A stretch of 64,000 bases of DNA from Streptomyces beigongshangae (GCF_019710745.1 NZ_JAHKJW010000009.1:137665-201664), one strand, 5' to 3'; shown: positions 18,328 through 26,278, counted from the stretch's first letter. Program-made: numbers and translations. Notes: generated from the sequence alone by a model not told the origin.

Positions 18328-19398
18328 ATGTCCACCACCCCCGCCACCCCCACGCCCCCGGCGACCGCACCCGAGCAGCCGGTCCCGGACCGGTCACCGT
18401 CGACGGCGACGGCTCCGGCTCCGGCTCCGGCGCGGCAGCACCCGTCCCCGCCGAACCGCCGCGCCGCCATGGCCGTGGTGCTGCTGGTCCCGGTCCTCGC
18501 GGCCCTCGCCCTGTGGGCCTTCGCCTGGCCCGCGGCCCGTACCGCGCCCCATGAGCTGCCGCTCGGCGTGGCGGGTCCGGCGACCGCGGCCGCCCAGGTG
18601 CAACAGCGGCTCGAAGCCCGTGAGGGGGCCTTCGAGATCCACCGCTACGAGGACGGGGCCGCCGCCCGGGACGCCATCGAGGACCGGACCGTGTACGGAG
18701 CGGTCGTCGTCACCGGGCGGGGAACCGAGCTGCTCACCGCCTCGGCGGCGAGCCCGCTCGTGGCGCAGTCGCTCCGGCAGGCCGTGGCGCGACAGGCCGG
18801 CGGCGGCGAGGTGCCGACCGTCGACGTCGTACCGCTGCCCCCGGAGGACCCGCGCGGCTCGGTCCTGGCGTCGAGCGTGCTGCCGATGACGCTGGCGGGT
18901 ATCGCCGCGGGGGCCGCGGTGACGCTGCTGGGGCTGCGCGGCGGGCGCGCGGTCGCCGTACTCGTCGGCGCCGCGGCACTGGTCGGCACCGTGGCCGCAC
19001 TCGTCGCGGGCAGCTGGCTGGGCGCGTTCACCGGGAGCTGGTGGCCCGAGGCGGCCGTCCTGGCGCTGTCGGCACTGGCCGTGAGCGCGGCCGTCGCGGG
19101 CCTGGCGGCGCTGCTCGGCACCCCGGGCGTCGGGGCGGGCGCGTTCGTGATGATGATGCTCGGCAACCCGTTCTCCGGCGCGAGTTCGGCGCCCGAGATG
19201 CTGCCCGCGCCGGCCGGCACGATCGGTCAGTGGCTGCCCCCCGGGGCCGGGACCTCGCTGCTGCGGTCGGTCTCCTTCTTCGACGGGGCGGCCGCGGCGG
19301 GACCGGCGATGGCGCTCGCGTGGTGGGCCGCGCTCGGCCTGGGAGCGGTGCTGCTGGGCGGCGTGCTGCCTCGGCGCAGGGCGCTTGCCGCGGGCTGA
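18328..19398 (+). CDS. ABC-2/YhgE-like membrane protein under TetR control
   Basis: 356 aa. A Pro/Thr/Ala-rich cytoplasmic N-terminus (about 45 residues) is followed by one membrane helix, a soluble extracytoplasmic domain of about 130 residues, then five to six more helices (from about residue 185). This is the plan of YhgE/Pip and ABC-2-type permease subunits that act in export. No ATPase gene is adjacent. ATG 18328 has GAGGGAAG upstream. Divergent from the TetR gene, with an operator overlapping its promoter, so it is probably an inducible efflux or envelope function. Confidence 0.7.
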   Translation: MSTTPATPTPPATAPEQPVPDRSPSTATAPAPAPARQHPSPPNRRAAMAVVLLVPVLAALALWAFAWPAARTAPHELPLGVAGPATAAAQVQQRLEAREGAFEIHRYEDGAAARDAIEDRTVYGAVVVTGRGTELLTASAASPLVAQSLRQAVARQAGGGEVPTVDVVPLPPEDPRGSVLASSVLPMTLAGIAAGAAVTLLGLRGGRAVAVLVGAAALVGTVAALVAGSWLGAFTGSWWPEAAVLALSALAVSAAVAGLAALLGTPGVGAGAFVMMMLGNPFSGASSAPEMLPAPAGTIGQWLPPGAGTSLLRSVSFFDGAAAAGPAMALAWWAALGLGAVLLGGVLPRRRALAAG

Positions 19399-19405
19399 GC
19401 GGGGT

Positions 19406-19432
19406 CGGCCGTGCACCCTCGGTGCACGGCCG
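19406..19432 (+). terminator. Hairpin terminator after the membrane protein gene
   Basis: 12-bp perfect stem CGGCCGTGCACC (19406-19417) / GGTGCACGGCCG (19421-19432), three-base loop. Confidence 0.7.
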
Positions 19433-19466
19433 TTCTGCGGGTGCCCGCGCTCTGTCGTCGTGACCG

Positions 19467-19514
19467 GTCGCGCAGTTCCCCGCGCACCTTTCAAGGGGCG
19501 CGGGGAACTGCGCG
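19467..19514. repeat. Dispersed GC repeat as an inverted pair, copies 2 and 3
   Basis: CGCGCAGTTCCCCGCGC (19469-19485) faces GCGCGGGGAACTGCGCG (19498-19514), giving a 17-bp arm hairpin with a 12-base loop. It is the same sequence as at 8929-8950. Confidence 0.75.
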
Positions 19515-19603
19515 CTCGACCCCCGCCCACCCTCACCCGGCAACGACACACAAGCACCCACCCCGCCCTGCCCTGCCCCGCCCCACTCCACCGGGCGCGC
19601 GGC

Positions 19604-19882
19604 CTACGACGCGCCCGGCCCCCTCCGCTCCGCCGCGATCCCGAACCTCTGCCGTTCGCGGGGAGCGGACGCGACCTCGTGGACCCCGGACACCGGGCTG
19701 ATCACCTGTTCGTCCCCGACCGCGTCGAGTTTCTCGAGTCGCTCCAGGTCGGCCGCGGAGACCAGGGCGACGAGGGGCTTGCCGTGCCGTGTCACGACGA
19801 CGCGCTCGGCCCCGTACACCACACGGTTGATCAGATCGGCGAGCTCTGCCCTGGCTTGCGTCACCGGAATCTCGTAGGCCAT
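19604..19882 (-). CDS. YefM/Phd-family antitoxin without an adjacent toxin
   Basis: 92 aa. The N-terminal part, [20 protein letters not shown] then [19 protein letters not shown], is the PhdYeFM_antitox signature: DNA-binding dimer plus the start of the toxin-wrapping segment. The C-terminal 40 residues are charged and variable. Antitoxins of this family neutralise YoeB/Doc-type toxins and autorepress. No toxin gene follows within 200 bases on the minus strand, so it looks orphaned. ATG 19882 is chosen because family proteins begin at MAYEI; ATG 19891 or 19894 would add three or four residues. A TGTACA-containing dyad, as in E. coli yefM, lies in its promoter. Confidence 0.85.
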   Translation of the reverse strand: MAYEIPVTQARAELADLINRVVYGAERVVVTRHGKPLVALVSAADLERLEKLDAVGDEQVISPVSGVHEVASAPRERQRFGIAAERRGPGAS

Positions 19883-19908
19883 GCTCCGCATCATAACGTC
19901 ACGTACGT

Positions 19909-19927
19909 CCTGTACATTTTTTACAGG
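19909..19927. promoter_or_regulatory. TGTACA-containing antitoxin operator
   Basis: CCTGTA (19909-19914) and TACAGG (19922-19927) form an inverted repeat separated by an AT-rich seven bases. The hexamer TGTACA (19911-19916) is the core recognised by E. coli YefM. It lies between the antitoxin start and the divergent ClpP-like gene and may control both. Confidence 0.6.
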
Positions 19928-19952
19928 ATCCCTCCCGGAGGAGGCGTGTGTC

Positions 19953-20375
19953 ATGACCCGCCCGTCCGCCCGCCACGACCTGCCGCGGTCCACGGACCCG
20001 TACTCCCGGCTCCTCGAAGAGCGGACCGTCCGCCTGGGACAGGCCGGGGTGACCGCGGCCGTGCTGCTGGCGGCCGGCACGCCCGGCAGGCGGTACGCGC
20101 TGCCCGGTGCCCGTGTGCTGGTCCGGCAGCCCTCGCTCCCCGACGCCGTCCGGGGGCAGGTGTCCGACCCGGCCCGCCGCGCCGGCGAACTGACGCGCAC
20201 CCGTGCGCGGCTGGAGGAGGTGCTCGCCCGGCACACCGGGCGGGGCCGGGAACGGATCGCGGCGGACATCGAGCGGGACAGGACCCTGGACGCCCGGGCC
20301 GCGCCGGCGTACGGGCTGGTCGACCGGATCGTCCCGGGCCGCGGGGCGGTCCCCGGCGCCTCCGGGACGGGGTGA
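19953..20375 (+). CDS. Shortened ClpP-like protein lacking catalytic residues
   Basis: 140 aa against about 200 for ClpP. The start matches the ClpP N-terminus ([15 protein letters not shown] for DxxxRLLKERIIFLG). The sequence then jumps to the handle region: [20 protein letters not shown] aligns with GQAASMGAFLLTAG and what follows in true ClpP, so about 60 residues are gone. In that alignment the nucleophile Ser is Val, the catalytic His of MxHQP is Arg (LVRQP), and only the Asp region (VSDP) remains. The C-terminal part ([25 protein letters not shown]) is well conserved. The strong ribosome site GGAGGAGG eight bases before ATG 19953 argues for expression. It may be an inactive ClpP-interacting protein or a decaying gene. 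Confidence 0.75.
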   Translation: MTRPSARHDLPRSTDPYSRLLEERTVRLGQAGVTAAVLLAAGTPGRRYALPGARVLVRQPSLPDAVRGQVSDPARRAGELTRTRARLEEVLARHTGRGRERIAADIERDRTLDARAAPAYGLVDRIVPGRGAVPGASGTG

Positions 20376-20382
20376 ACCGCCG

Positions 20383-20691
20383 ATGCAGCCACCCGAGTTG
20401 CCCCCGCTGCCGGCACTGACCCGGGCCGAGGCCGAGTTGATCGACCGTTACCTGGAGGTGGTCGACCTGCTCGGCCGGATCGACCCGGCCCACCGGAGCG
20501 ACACCTACCGCGGACTGCGCGCGGCCCAGGCGCTGGTCGGCCGGGCCGCCGCGCTGCGCGACGCGCTGACCCTGATGCACCAGCGGGGCGAACACGAGGT
20601 GCACGCGCCGACCCTGGCCCGGGCGCTGCGCGTCCTGGACGGTGAGCGGCGGGCGGGCAGGGTCGCCCTGCCGCCCGTCTCCGACACCTGA
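20383..20691 (+). CDS. Conserved hypothetical protein, 102 aa
   Basis: Starts at ATG 20383, seven bases after the ClpP-like stop, so it is in the same operon. The protein is helical and soluble, Leu/Ala/Arg-rich (ALTRAEAELIDRYLEVVDLL, then HRSDTYRGLRAAQALVG), with no cysteine and no membrane segment. I recognise no family. Codon use is like its neighbours. Its only clue is its constant-looking partnership with the shortened ClpP. Confidence 0.65.
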   Translation: MQPPELPPLPALTRAEAELIDRYLEVVDLLGRIDPAHRSDTYRGLRAAQALVGRAAALRDALTLMHQRGEHEVHAPTLARALRVLDGERRAGRVALPPVSDT

Positions 20692-20841
20692 CGTACGCCC
20701 GTCCACCCGGGGTCACTCAGGCAGGTGACGAGGTGTCCGCGCCGGGCCCGGAAAGAAGCGGACGGAGTACCCCCGGACAGCGTAGCCGCGGCTCTGCCTT
20801 CGAGCCCTCGGCAGTTGCGCACCATGCGCACATCCGGGACG

Positions 20842-20854
20842 GAATGAATCATTC
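20842..20854. promoter_or_regulatory. GAATGA-a-TCATTC palindrome upstream of the riboswitch
   Basis: A perfect 6-1-6 palindrome, low in GC for this genome, sits about 190 bases upstream of the riboswitch aptamer, in the long spacer 20692-21229. It is a possible operator of the NlpC/P60 transcription unit. Small dyads at 20814-20828 and 21007-21026 are also present; nothing else was recognised in 20692-21040. Confidence 0.35.
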
Positions 20855-21040
20855 AAGCGCTGGTGCGAGGGTCCTCGGCCGCCTCGGCGCCCACCCGTGG
20901 AAAGGGCTGTCCACCCGAACGGGTGAGTGGTGAGTAAGCCCACAAATCGCCGATTCCGCTCGGCTTTTGGGACACGAGTGCGTCAAGATCCCTTTCGACG
21001 ACAAGCCCCCGCCACAAGCGGCGGGGCGATCCGGGCGGAC

Positions 21041-21217
21041 GCCGAGTCCTGCCGCCGCCCGGATGACCGGTCGACAGAAGTGGATCGGCAGGAGTGGAGG
21101 ACCCAGGCACGACGGGCCGCCGGAGACATCCGAGTGGTCCTTGGGGTGAAGCCGCGACAGCGGCCGGGCAACTTCGCCAGCCCGAATCCGACAGGTCATC
21201 CTTCACAGGCGGCTGAC
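21041..21217 (+). ncRNA. ydaO/yuaA-type c-di-AMP riboswitch
   Basis: The leader of the NlpC/P60 gene carries the conserved ydaO elements in order: CGGATGACCGG (from 21059), GGAGGACCCAGG (21096-21107), CTTGGGGTGAAG (21140-21151), GGGCAACTTC with CAGCCCGAATCCGACAG (ending 21194), and a closing stem where GTC..GCCGCC (21046-21056) pairs with GGCGGC.GAC (21208-21217). The 3' strand of this stem runs into the ribosome site (GAAGGG), so c-di-AMP binding could gate translation or an upstream terminator. In actinobacteria this class controls resuscitation factors and NlpC/P60 hydrolases, usually switching them off when c-di-AMP is high. Confidence 0.88.
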
Positions 21218-21229
21218 GAAGGGTTGCGC

Positions 21230-21703
21230 ATGACTGCGCTCAATCGTGTCCCGTCGCTGTTCAGCAGGGCCGGCACCGCATCGGCCCTCACCATAGCCGC
21301 GGTCGGCGGTGGTCTCGTGGCTCCGGGCCTCGCGTCCGACGCGGAAGCGGCCACTCCCGCGACGAAGGCACTCCAGGTGGCGGCCTCCAAGAAGGGCTCC
21401 CCGTACAAGTACGGAGCCGCGGGGCCCAAGCGCTTCGACTGCTCCGGCCTCACGCTGTACTCGTTCAAGAAGGCGGGCAAGTCCCTGCCCCGCACGGCCG
21501 CGGCCCAGTACAACAAGACGAACCACATCTCCGCCACGAAGCGGAAGCAGGGGGACCTGGTCTTCTTCCACTCGGGCCGGAACGTCTACCACGTCGGCAT
21601 CTACGCCGGGAAGGGACGGATCTGGCACTCCCCGAAGAGCGGGGACGTGGTGAAGCTCCAGAAGATCTGGACGAAGAGCGTCTGGTACGGCCGGGTCAGG
21701 TGA
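21230..21703 (+). CDS. Secreted NlpC/P60 cell wall hydrolase
   Basis: 157 aa. A signal peptide (to about residue 40, cleavage near SDAEA) is followed directly by one NlpC/P60 domain with the catalytic cysteine in RFDCSGLTLYSF, the histidine in VYHVGIYAG and the third polar residue in IWHSP. It cleaves peptidoglycan stem peptides outside the cell, as in spore germination or growth. There is no LysM or SH3 module. ATG 21230 has GAAGGG six bases upstream. Expression is expected to be controlled by the c-di-AMP riboswitch in its leader, and a 17-bp hairpin ends the unit. Confidence 0.92.
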   Translation: MTALNRVPSLFSRAGTASALTIAAVGGGLVAPGLASDAEAATPATKALQVAASKKGSPYKYGAAGPKRFDCSGLTLYSFKKAGKSLPRTAAAQYNKTNHISATKRKQGDLVFFHSGRNVYHVGIYAGKGRIWHSPKSGDVVKLQKIWTKSVWYGRVR

Positions 21704-21709
21704 TCCGCC

Positions 21710-21747
21710 CGCAGGGCGGCCGCGGGGGATCCCGCGGCCGCCCTGCG
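21710..21747 (+). terminator. Hairpin terminator after the NlpC/P60 gene
   Basis: Perfect 17-bp stem CGCAGGGCGGCCGCGGG (21710-21726) with its complement at 21731-21747 and a four-base loop. Confidence 0.8.
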
Positions 21748-21838
21748 AGGGATCCGGCGCGGATCCGGCCGTTCAGTTGCGGTGGACCGGGCCGCGGGCG
21801 GCTCCGGGGCCAGCGCTCAGTCGGCCCGGGGCGGGCGC

Positions 21839-22285
21839 TCAGTCGGCCCGCGCCGACCCCACCGCCGAGGTCGTCCAGGGCAGCGTGATCGAGACGGTCT
21901 TCCCGCCCTCCGGGGTGGGCAGGACCGTGAGTTTGCCGCCCCACTCCGCGGTCAGCCAGCGGATGATCACCATGCCGCGGCCGTTGTCCTGCTGGACCGC
22001 CGCGGGCAGCCGCTTCGGGAACCGCGGATGGCTGTCGGTCACCCCGATGCGCAGTCGTTCGTCACGGTCGAGCTCGACGTCCACCGTGAAGGTGGGCGAC
22101 AGGCCGAAGGTGTGCTGCACGGCGTTCGTGGCGAGCTCGGAGACGATGAGCCGGACCGTGTCGGCGGCCTCCGAGTCGGCGGGGAGCCCCCATTCGGCGA
22201 GGACGTCGGTGACGTAGGTACGGGCGGCGGAGACCGAGGCGGGATCGCTCGGCAGAGTGACGGATGCTTCCTGGTGGTCTGCCAT
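21839..22285 (-). CDS. ATP-binding protein, RsbW/SpoIIAB-like HATPase
   Basis: 148 aa, a single HATPase_c domain of the serine-protein-kinase/anti-sigma type. The N box is in LIVSELATNAVQHTF, the G1 region in GVTDSHPR and G2 in DNGRGMVIIRWL. Small stand-alone ATPases of this kind are typically found next to WhiJ-like HTH plus DUF397 genes in Streptomyces, as here, where they are thought to act as developmental switches. It is divergent from the WhiJ-like gene over a 261-base spacer. Whether it phosphorylates an anti-anti-sigma factor is unknown; none is encoded nearby. Confidence 0.85.
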   Translation of the reverse strand: MADHQEASVTLPSDPASVSAARTYVTDVLAEWGLPADSEAADTVRLIVSELATNAVQHTFGLSPTFTVDVELDRDERLRIGVTDSHPRFPKRLPAAVQQDNGRGMVIIRWLTAEWGGKLTVLPTPEGGKTVSITLPWTTSAVGSARAD

Positions 22286-22409
22286 GCGACGTCGTCCTTT
22301 CCCACGGGGCCGGAGTCGGTGTCGCAGTGCACGACTTCACGTACCGTCCCGGACCGGTGCTTGCGCCAGAGTGTCATCACCTCGGCGTTCCTGGTGCCGA
22401 TCTCCCAAG

Positions 22410-22419
22410 ATATGCATAT
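22410..22419. promoter_or_regulatory. AT-rich palindrome in the WhiJ-type divergent promoter
   Basis: ATATGCATAT is a perfect 10-bp palindrome extended by similar AT-rich bases to about 22424. It lies in the spacer between the ATPase and WhiJ-like genes and stands out in the GC-rich context, as an operator or -10 region would. Confidence 0.4.
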
Positions 22420-22546
22420 ATCTGTCGCTCGAAGCGGTGAACTCTGCCGCGCTCGACCGTATTTGCCGCGGCGGCCTGTTCATCCTCTACGGTCGGCGTG
22501 ATGCCGGGCGCCGCAGCGTCGGCGCGGCGGTCGGAAGGAGACGGCC

Positions 22547-23377
22547 ATGCAGAACGGCCCCGCGGTGCGCCGGCGGAAGCTCGGCGCCGAACTGCGTGCC
22601 CTGCGGGCCCTGGCGGGCCTCACGAGCGGCCAGGCCGCTCATCTCGTCGGCTGGCACCAGTCGAAGGTGAGCCGGATCGAGACCGGCCGCAGCGGGGTCA
22701 AGCCCGCGGACGTACGACTGCTCCTGGAGGCGTACGAGGTCCGGGACCCGGAGCTGCACGAGCTGCTCGTCACGCTGGCGGGCTCGGACGAGGACGGCCG
22801 GCAGAACTGGTGGCACGCCTACCGGGGTCTTCTGCCGTCGACGTACAGCGACTTCATCAGTCTGGAGTCGCAGGCGGACGCGATGCGCACCCTGGAGAAC
22901 GCCGTGGTGCCGGGTCTGCTGCAGACACCGGAGTACGCGCGCGAGGTGACGCGGGCCGCCGTGGGCCGGCGGGCGTCCGGCGGCAGGGACGACGCGCTGG
23001 TCGACGCGCTGGTGAAGGTACGTCTCGCGCGGCAGGAGGTGCTGCGTTCGGACACGCCGCTCCGGCTGAGCGCCGTACTGGACGAGGCGGTACTGCGACG
23101 GACGGTCGGCGGACCGGACGTCATGGCACGGCAGCTGGAGCGGCTGCGGGAGGCCGCACACCTCCCCCACGTGCGGATCCAGGTACTGCCGTTCGGAGCC
23201 GGGGCCCATGCCGGAGTCACCGGGCCCTTTGTAATTTTTTCATTTACGAACAGATCTGATTTGGACGTGGTTGTTCTCGACCACTTGACGAGTAGCCTCT
23301 ACCTCGAACGGAAAGAAGACCTCCAGACCTACAGCGAGACCTTCGACTCCCTCACGGTCCACGCCCTTTCGCCCTAG
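22547..23377 (+). CDS. WhiJ-like XRE regulator with DUF5753
   Basis: 276 aa. The N-terminal Xre-type HTH (about residues 10-70; LGAELRALRALAGLTSGQAA, WHQSKVSRIETGR) is followed by the DUF5753 domain (about 85-270; WWHAYRGLLPSTYSDFISLE, VVPGLLQTPEYARE). This is the WhiJ architecture, a large Streptomyces family that controls development or secondary metabolism, often with a DUF397 protein as partner. ATG 22547 has GAAGGAGA upstream. Bases 23229-23280 use AT-ending codons that are rare in this genome (see findings). Confidence 0.9.
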   Translation: MQNGPAVRRRKLGAELRALRALAGLTSGQAAHLVGWHQSKVSRIETGRSGVKPADVRLLLEAYEVRDPELHELLVTLAGSDEDGRQNWWHAYRGLLPSTYSDFISLESQADAMRTLENAVVPGLLQTPEYAREVTRAAVGRRASGGRDDALVDALVKVRLARQEVLRSDTPLRLSAVLDEAVLRRTVGGPDVMARQLERLREAAHLPHVRIQVLPFGAGAHAGVTGPFVIFSFTNRSDLDVVVLDHLTSSLYLERKEDLQTYSETFDSLTVHALSP

Positions 23378-23436
23378 GACACGTTGGATTTCATCGCCGG
23401 TACAGCTGTGCAGCTGACGGCGCACAAGGAGGCACC

Positions 23437-23661
23437 ATGCCCGCCATGCCTCGGTACCTGCCTTCCAGCACGCGACTGCACGGTGCGCGGTGGCTGCGCA
23501 GCAGCCGCAGCACGGGAATGAACAACTGCGTCGAGACGGCCCGCCCGGGCTCCGGCCCGTGGGCCGGCCTGCTCGCGGTGCGCGACTCGAAGAACACGTC
23601 GGGACCCGCCCTGCTCTTCGCCCCCGATGCCTGGAAGGGTTTCATCGACGCGCTGCGGTGA
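23437..23661 (+). CDS. DUF397 protein
   Basis: 74 aa DUF397 protein: the motif W-R-S-S-R-S-T-G-M-N-N-C-V-E, then a short beta-rich core with AVRDSKNTSGPALLF and the C-terminal AWKGFIDALR. Such proteins pair with WhiJ-type regulators, and genetic evidence in Streptomyces links them as antagonists. The site AAGGAGG lies directly before ATG 23437. Its last 20 bases overlap the 3' end of the convergent bioF gene. Confidence 0.9.
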   Translation: MPAMPRYLPSSTRLHGARWLRSSRSTGMNNCVETARPGSGPWAGLLAVRDSKNTSGPALLFAPDAWKGFIDALR

Positions 23662-24778
23662 TGACGTCCACGGCCCGGTCGAGCTGTCCGTCGGTGAGAT
23701 CCGCGCGGGCGGTCAGCCGCAACCGTGAGATGCCGTCCGGCACCGACGGGGGGCGGAAGCAGCCGACGGCCAGACCCGCCTCCCGGCACCGCGCGGCCCA
23801 GCGCAGCGCCCGCTCGGGGGAGGCTGCGCGCACGGAGACGACCGCGGCGTCCGGGCGTACGGCTTCGAGGCCCCCGGCCGTCAGCCGCTCGTACAGAGCC
23901 GTCGCGACCGCACGCGCGCGTGCGGCACGCTCCGGTTCCCGGCGCAGCAGACGCAGGGCGGCCAGTGCCGCGCCGGCCGCCGCGGGCGCGAGCCCGGTGT
24001 CGAAGATGAAGGTGCGGGCCGAGTTGACCAGGTGGTCGACGACCCGGGCCGGTCCGAGGACGGCGCCGCCCTGGCTGCCGAGGGACTTCGACAGCGTGAC
24101 GGTGGTGACCACGTCGGGCGCGCCCGCGAGCCCCGCCGCCCACGCGGCGCCCCGCCCGCCCGCGCCGAGGACGCCCAGACCGTGCGCGTCGTCCAGGAGG
24201 AGGGCCGCGCCGGACGCCCGGCACACGGCGGCCAGTTCCGTCAGCGGGGCCGCGTCGCCGTCCACCGAGAAGACCGTGTCGCAGACGGCGATCGCGGGCC
24301 CGGTGTGCGTTGCCAGCGCCTTGCCGACGGCCTCGGGGTCCGCGTGCGCGACGACCTGGGTGGTGCCCCGGGCGAGCCGGCAGCCGTCGATCAGCGAGGC
24401 GTGGTTGCCGGCGTCGGAGACGACGAGGGAGCCGTGCGGCGCGAGCGCGGTGACGGCGGCGAGGTTGGCCGCGTAGCCCGAGGAGAAGACCAGGGCGGAC
24501 TCGAAACCGGTGAACGCGGCCAGTTCGCGCTCCAGTTCCGCGTGCAACTCGGTGGAGCCGCTGACGAGCCGGGACCCGGTGGCGCCGCCGCCCCACGTGC
24601 GGGCCGCCCGCGCGGCGGCCTCCGTGACCCCGGGGTGGCGGGCCAGGCCCAGATAGTCGTTCCCGGCGAGGTCGAGGAGCACGGAGTCGGCGGGGCGCGG
24701 GCGCAGCGTGCGGACGAGTCCGGCCCGGTGGCGCGCCCGCGCCTGCTCGTCGATCCACTCGAAGGGTGATCGGTTCAT
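23642..24778 (-). CDS. bioF: 8-amino-7-oxononanoate synthase
   Basis: 378 aa, alpha-oxoamine synthase family of PLP enzymes. It condenses pimeloyl-CoA or pimeloyl-ACP with alanine in the first committed step of biotin ring synthesis. The PLP lysine is in TVTLSKSLGSQGG; LLLDDAHGLGVLG carries the cofactor Asp and His; LAGNDYLGLARHP is the usual N-terminal signature. ATG 24778 has GGAGGA close upstream. It is divergent from bioBAD over a 207-base spacer that contains a GAGCCGGCTC palindrome (24921-24930). The end of the gene overlaps DUF397 tail to tail. Confidence 0.93.
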   Translation of the reverse strand: MNRSPFEWIDEQARARHRAGLVRTLRPRPADSVLLDLAGNDYLGLARHPGVTEAAARAARTWGGGATGSRLVSGSTELHAELERELAAFTGFESALVFSSGYAANLAAVTALAPHGSLVVSDAGNHASLIDGCRLARGTTQVVAHADPEAVGKALATHTGPAIAVCDTVFSVDGDAAPLTELAAVCRASGAALLLDDAHGLGVLGAGGRGAAWAAGLAGAPDVVTTVTLSKSLGSQGGAVLGPARVVDHLVNSARTFIFDTGLAPAAAGAALAALRLLRREPERAARARAVATALYERLTAGGLEAVRPDAAVVSVRAASPERALRWAARCREAGLAVGCFRPPSVPDGISRLRLTARADLTDGQLDRAVDVITAARR

Positions 24779-24985
24779 ACGTCCTCCGGGCCATGGCTGA
24801 GGGTGTCCCACGGGTCCCGGCATCCGCTCTCCGCCCGGCCGCCCTCACCGCCTTTTGCAGGCAGCGCACAGACCCTAGCCGCCCCACCGGCCCCCCATGA
24901 TGTGGCGATGCCCACACGTTGAGCCGGCTCTGTTGTCCGGTTCCTCCTTGGCCGGGTGCGGTCGGATGGGCCAGGATCGAACCTC

Positions 24986-26278
24986 ATGGACCTGCTGAAC
25001 ACGCTGGTGGACAAAGGACTTCGGCGCGAGCTGCCGACCCGCGAGGAGGCACTGGCCGTACTGGCCACCTCCGACGACGAACTCCTCGATGTGGTGGCCG
25101 CGGCCGGCAGGGTGCGGCGGCAGTGGTTCGGCCGGCGGGTGAAGCTCAACTACCTCGTCAACCTGAAGTCGGGCCTGTGTCCCGAGGACTGCTCCTACTG
25201 CTCGCAGCGGCTCGGCTCGACGGCCGGGATCCTCAAGTACACGTGGCTGAAGCCCGACCAGGCGTCCGCGGCCGCGGCCGCGGGGCTCGCGGGCGGCGCC
25301 AAGCGGGTCTGCCTGGTGGCGAGCGGCCGCGGTCCCACCGACCGCGACGTCGACCGGGTCTCGGACACCATCAGGGCGATCAAGGACCGGCACGAGGACG
25401 TCGAGGTGTGCGCCTGCCTCGGGCTCCTCTCGGACGGCCAGGCCGAGCGGCTGCGCGAGGCGGGGGCGGACGCCTACAACCACAACCTCAACACGTCCGA
25501 GGAGACGTACGGGGCCATCACCACCACCCACACGTACGCCGACCGGGTGGACACGGTCCGCCGGGCGCACGCCGCCGGCCTGTCCGCCTGCTCCGGTCTG
25601 ATCGCGGGCATGGGCGAGAGCGACGAGGACCTCGTCGACGTCGTGTACGCGCTGCGGGCGCTCGACCCGGACTCCGTGCCGGTCAACTTCCTGATCCCGT
25701 TCGAGGGCACCCCACTGGCCAAGGAGTGGAACCTCACCCCGCAGCGCTGTCTGCGCATCCTCGCGATGGTCCGGTTCGTCTGCCCGGACGTCGAGGTGCG
25801 GATCGCGGGCGGCCGCGAGGTCCACCTGCGTACGCTGCAGCCCCTCGCCCTGCACCTCGCGAACTCGATCTTCCTCGGCGACTACCTCACCAGCGAGGGG
25901 CAGGCGGGCCGGGCCGACCTGGACATGATCGCGGACGCCGGGTTCGAGGTGGAGAACGCGGGCGAGGCGACGCTCCCGGAGCACCGGGCCACCGCCTCGC
26001 CCGGAGCGTGCGGCGCGCGCACGGGGACCGGCGGCGGCTCGCACGCGGACGACGCAGGAAGCGGCTCGCCCGCGGACGCGGGGTGCGGGCCGCACGGGGG
26101 CGGCGCCTGCGGACCCTGCGCCCCGGTCGCCGGGGGGCGGGTCCCCGGGGGGCGGGCCGCCGGGGAGCAGGATCCCGGAGAGCCCGTACCCGGCGCGACG
26201 CGGGCCGCCGGGGTGCGTACGGACCTGGTCGCGGTACGCCGCCGGGGCGCCGGGACGGACCTCGCGCCCAATGCCTGA
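24986..26278 (+). CDS. bioB: Biotin synthase with a long C-terminal extension
   Basis: 430 aa; BioB is usually about 320-350. Radical SAM protein with the 4Fe-4S motif C65-x3-C69-x2-C72 ([11 protein letters not shown]). Core BioB motifs include NHNLNTS, the GMGES SAM-binding segment and the FEGTPL region. It inserts sulfur into dethiobiotin. After about residue 328 comes a roughly 85-residue Gly/Ala/Pro-rich, low-complexity insert before the conserved tail ([13 protein letters not shown]). The insert contains C367-x2-H370-x4-C375-x2-C378. ATG 24986 has AGGA nine bases upstream. bioA overlaps its end by eight bases. Confidence 0.92.
   Translation: MDLLNTLVDKGLRRELPTREEALAVLATSDDELLDVVAAAGRVRRQWFGRRVKLNYLVNLKSGLCPEDCSYCSQRLGSTAGILKYTWLKPDQASAAAAAGLAGGAKRVCLVASGRGPTDRDVDRVSDTIRAIKDRHEDVEVCACLGLLSDGQAERLREAGADAYNHNLNTSEETYGAITTTHTYADRVDTVRRAHAAGLSACSGLIAGMGESDEDLVDVVYALRALDPDSVPVNFLIPFEGTPLAKEWNLTPQRCLRILAMVRFVCPDVEVRIAGGREVHLRTLQPLALHLANSIFLGDYLTSEGQAGRADLDMIADAGFEVENAGEATLPEHRATASPGACGARTGTGGGSHADDAGSGSPADAGCGPHGGGACGPCAPVAGGRVPGGRAAGEQDPGEPVPGATRAAGVRTDLVAVRRRGAGTDLAPNA

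Noticed and set aside
24921..24930. BirA/BioQ operator in the bioF-bioB spacer
   Set aside because: GAGCCGGCTC is palindromic but does not match a known biotin-regulator consensus; too short and GC-rich to claim.
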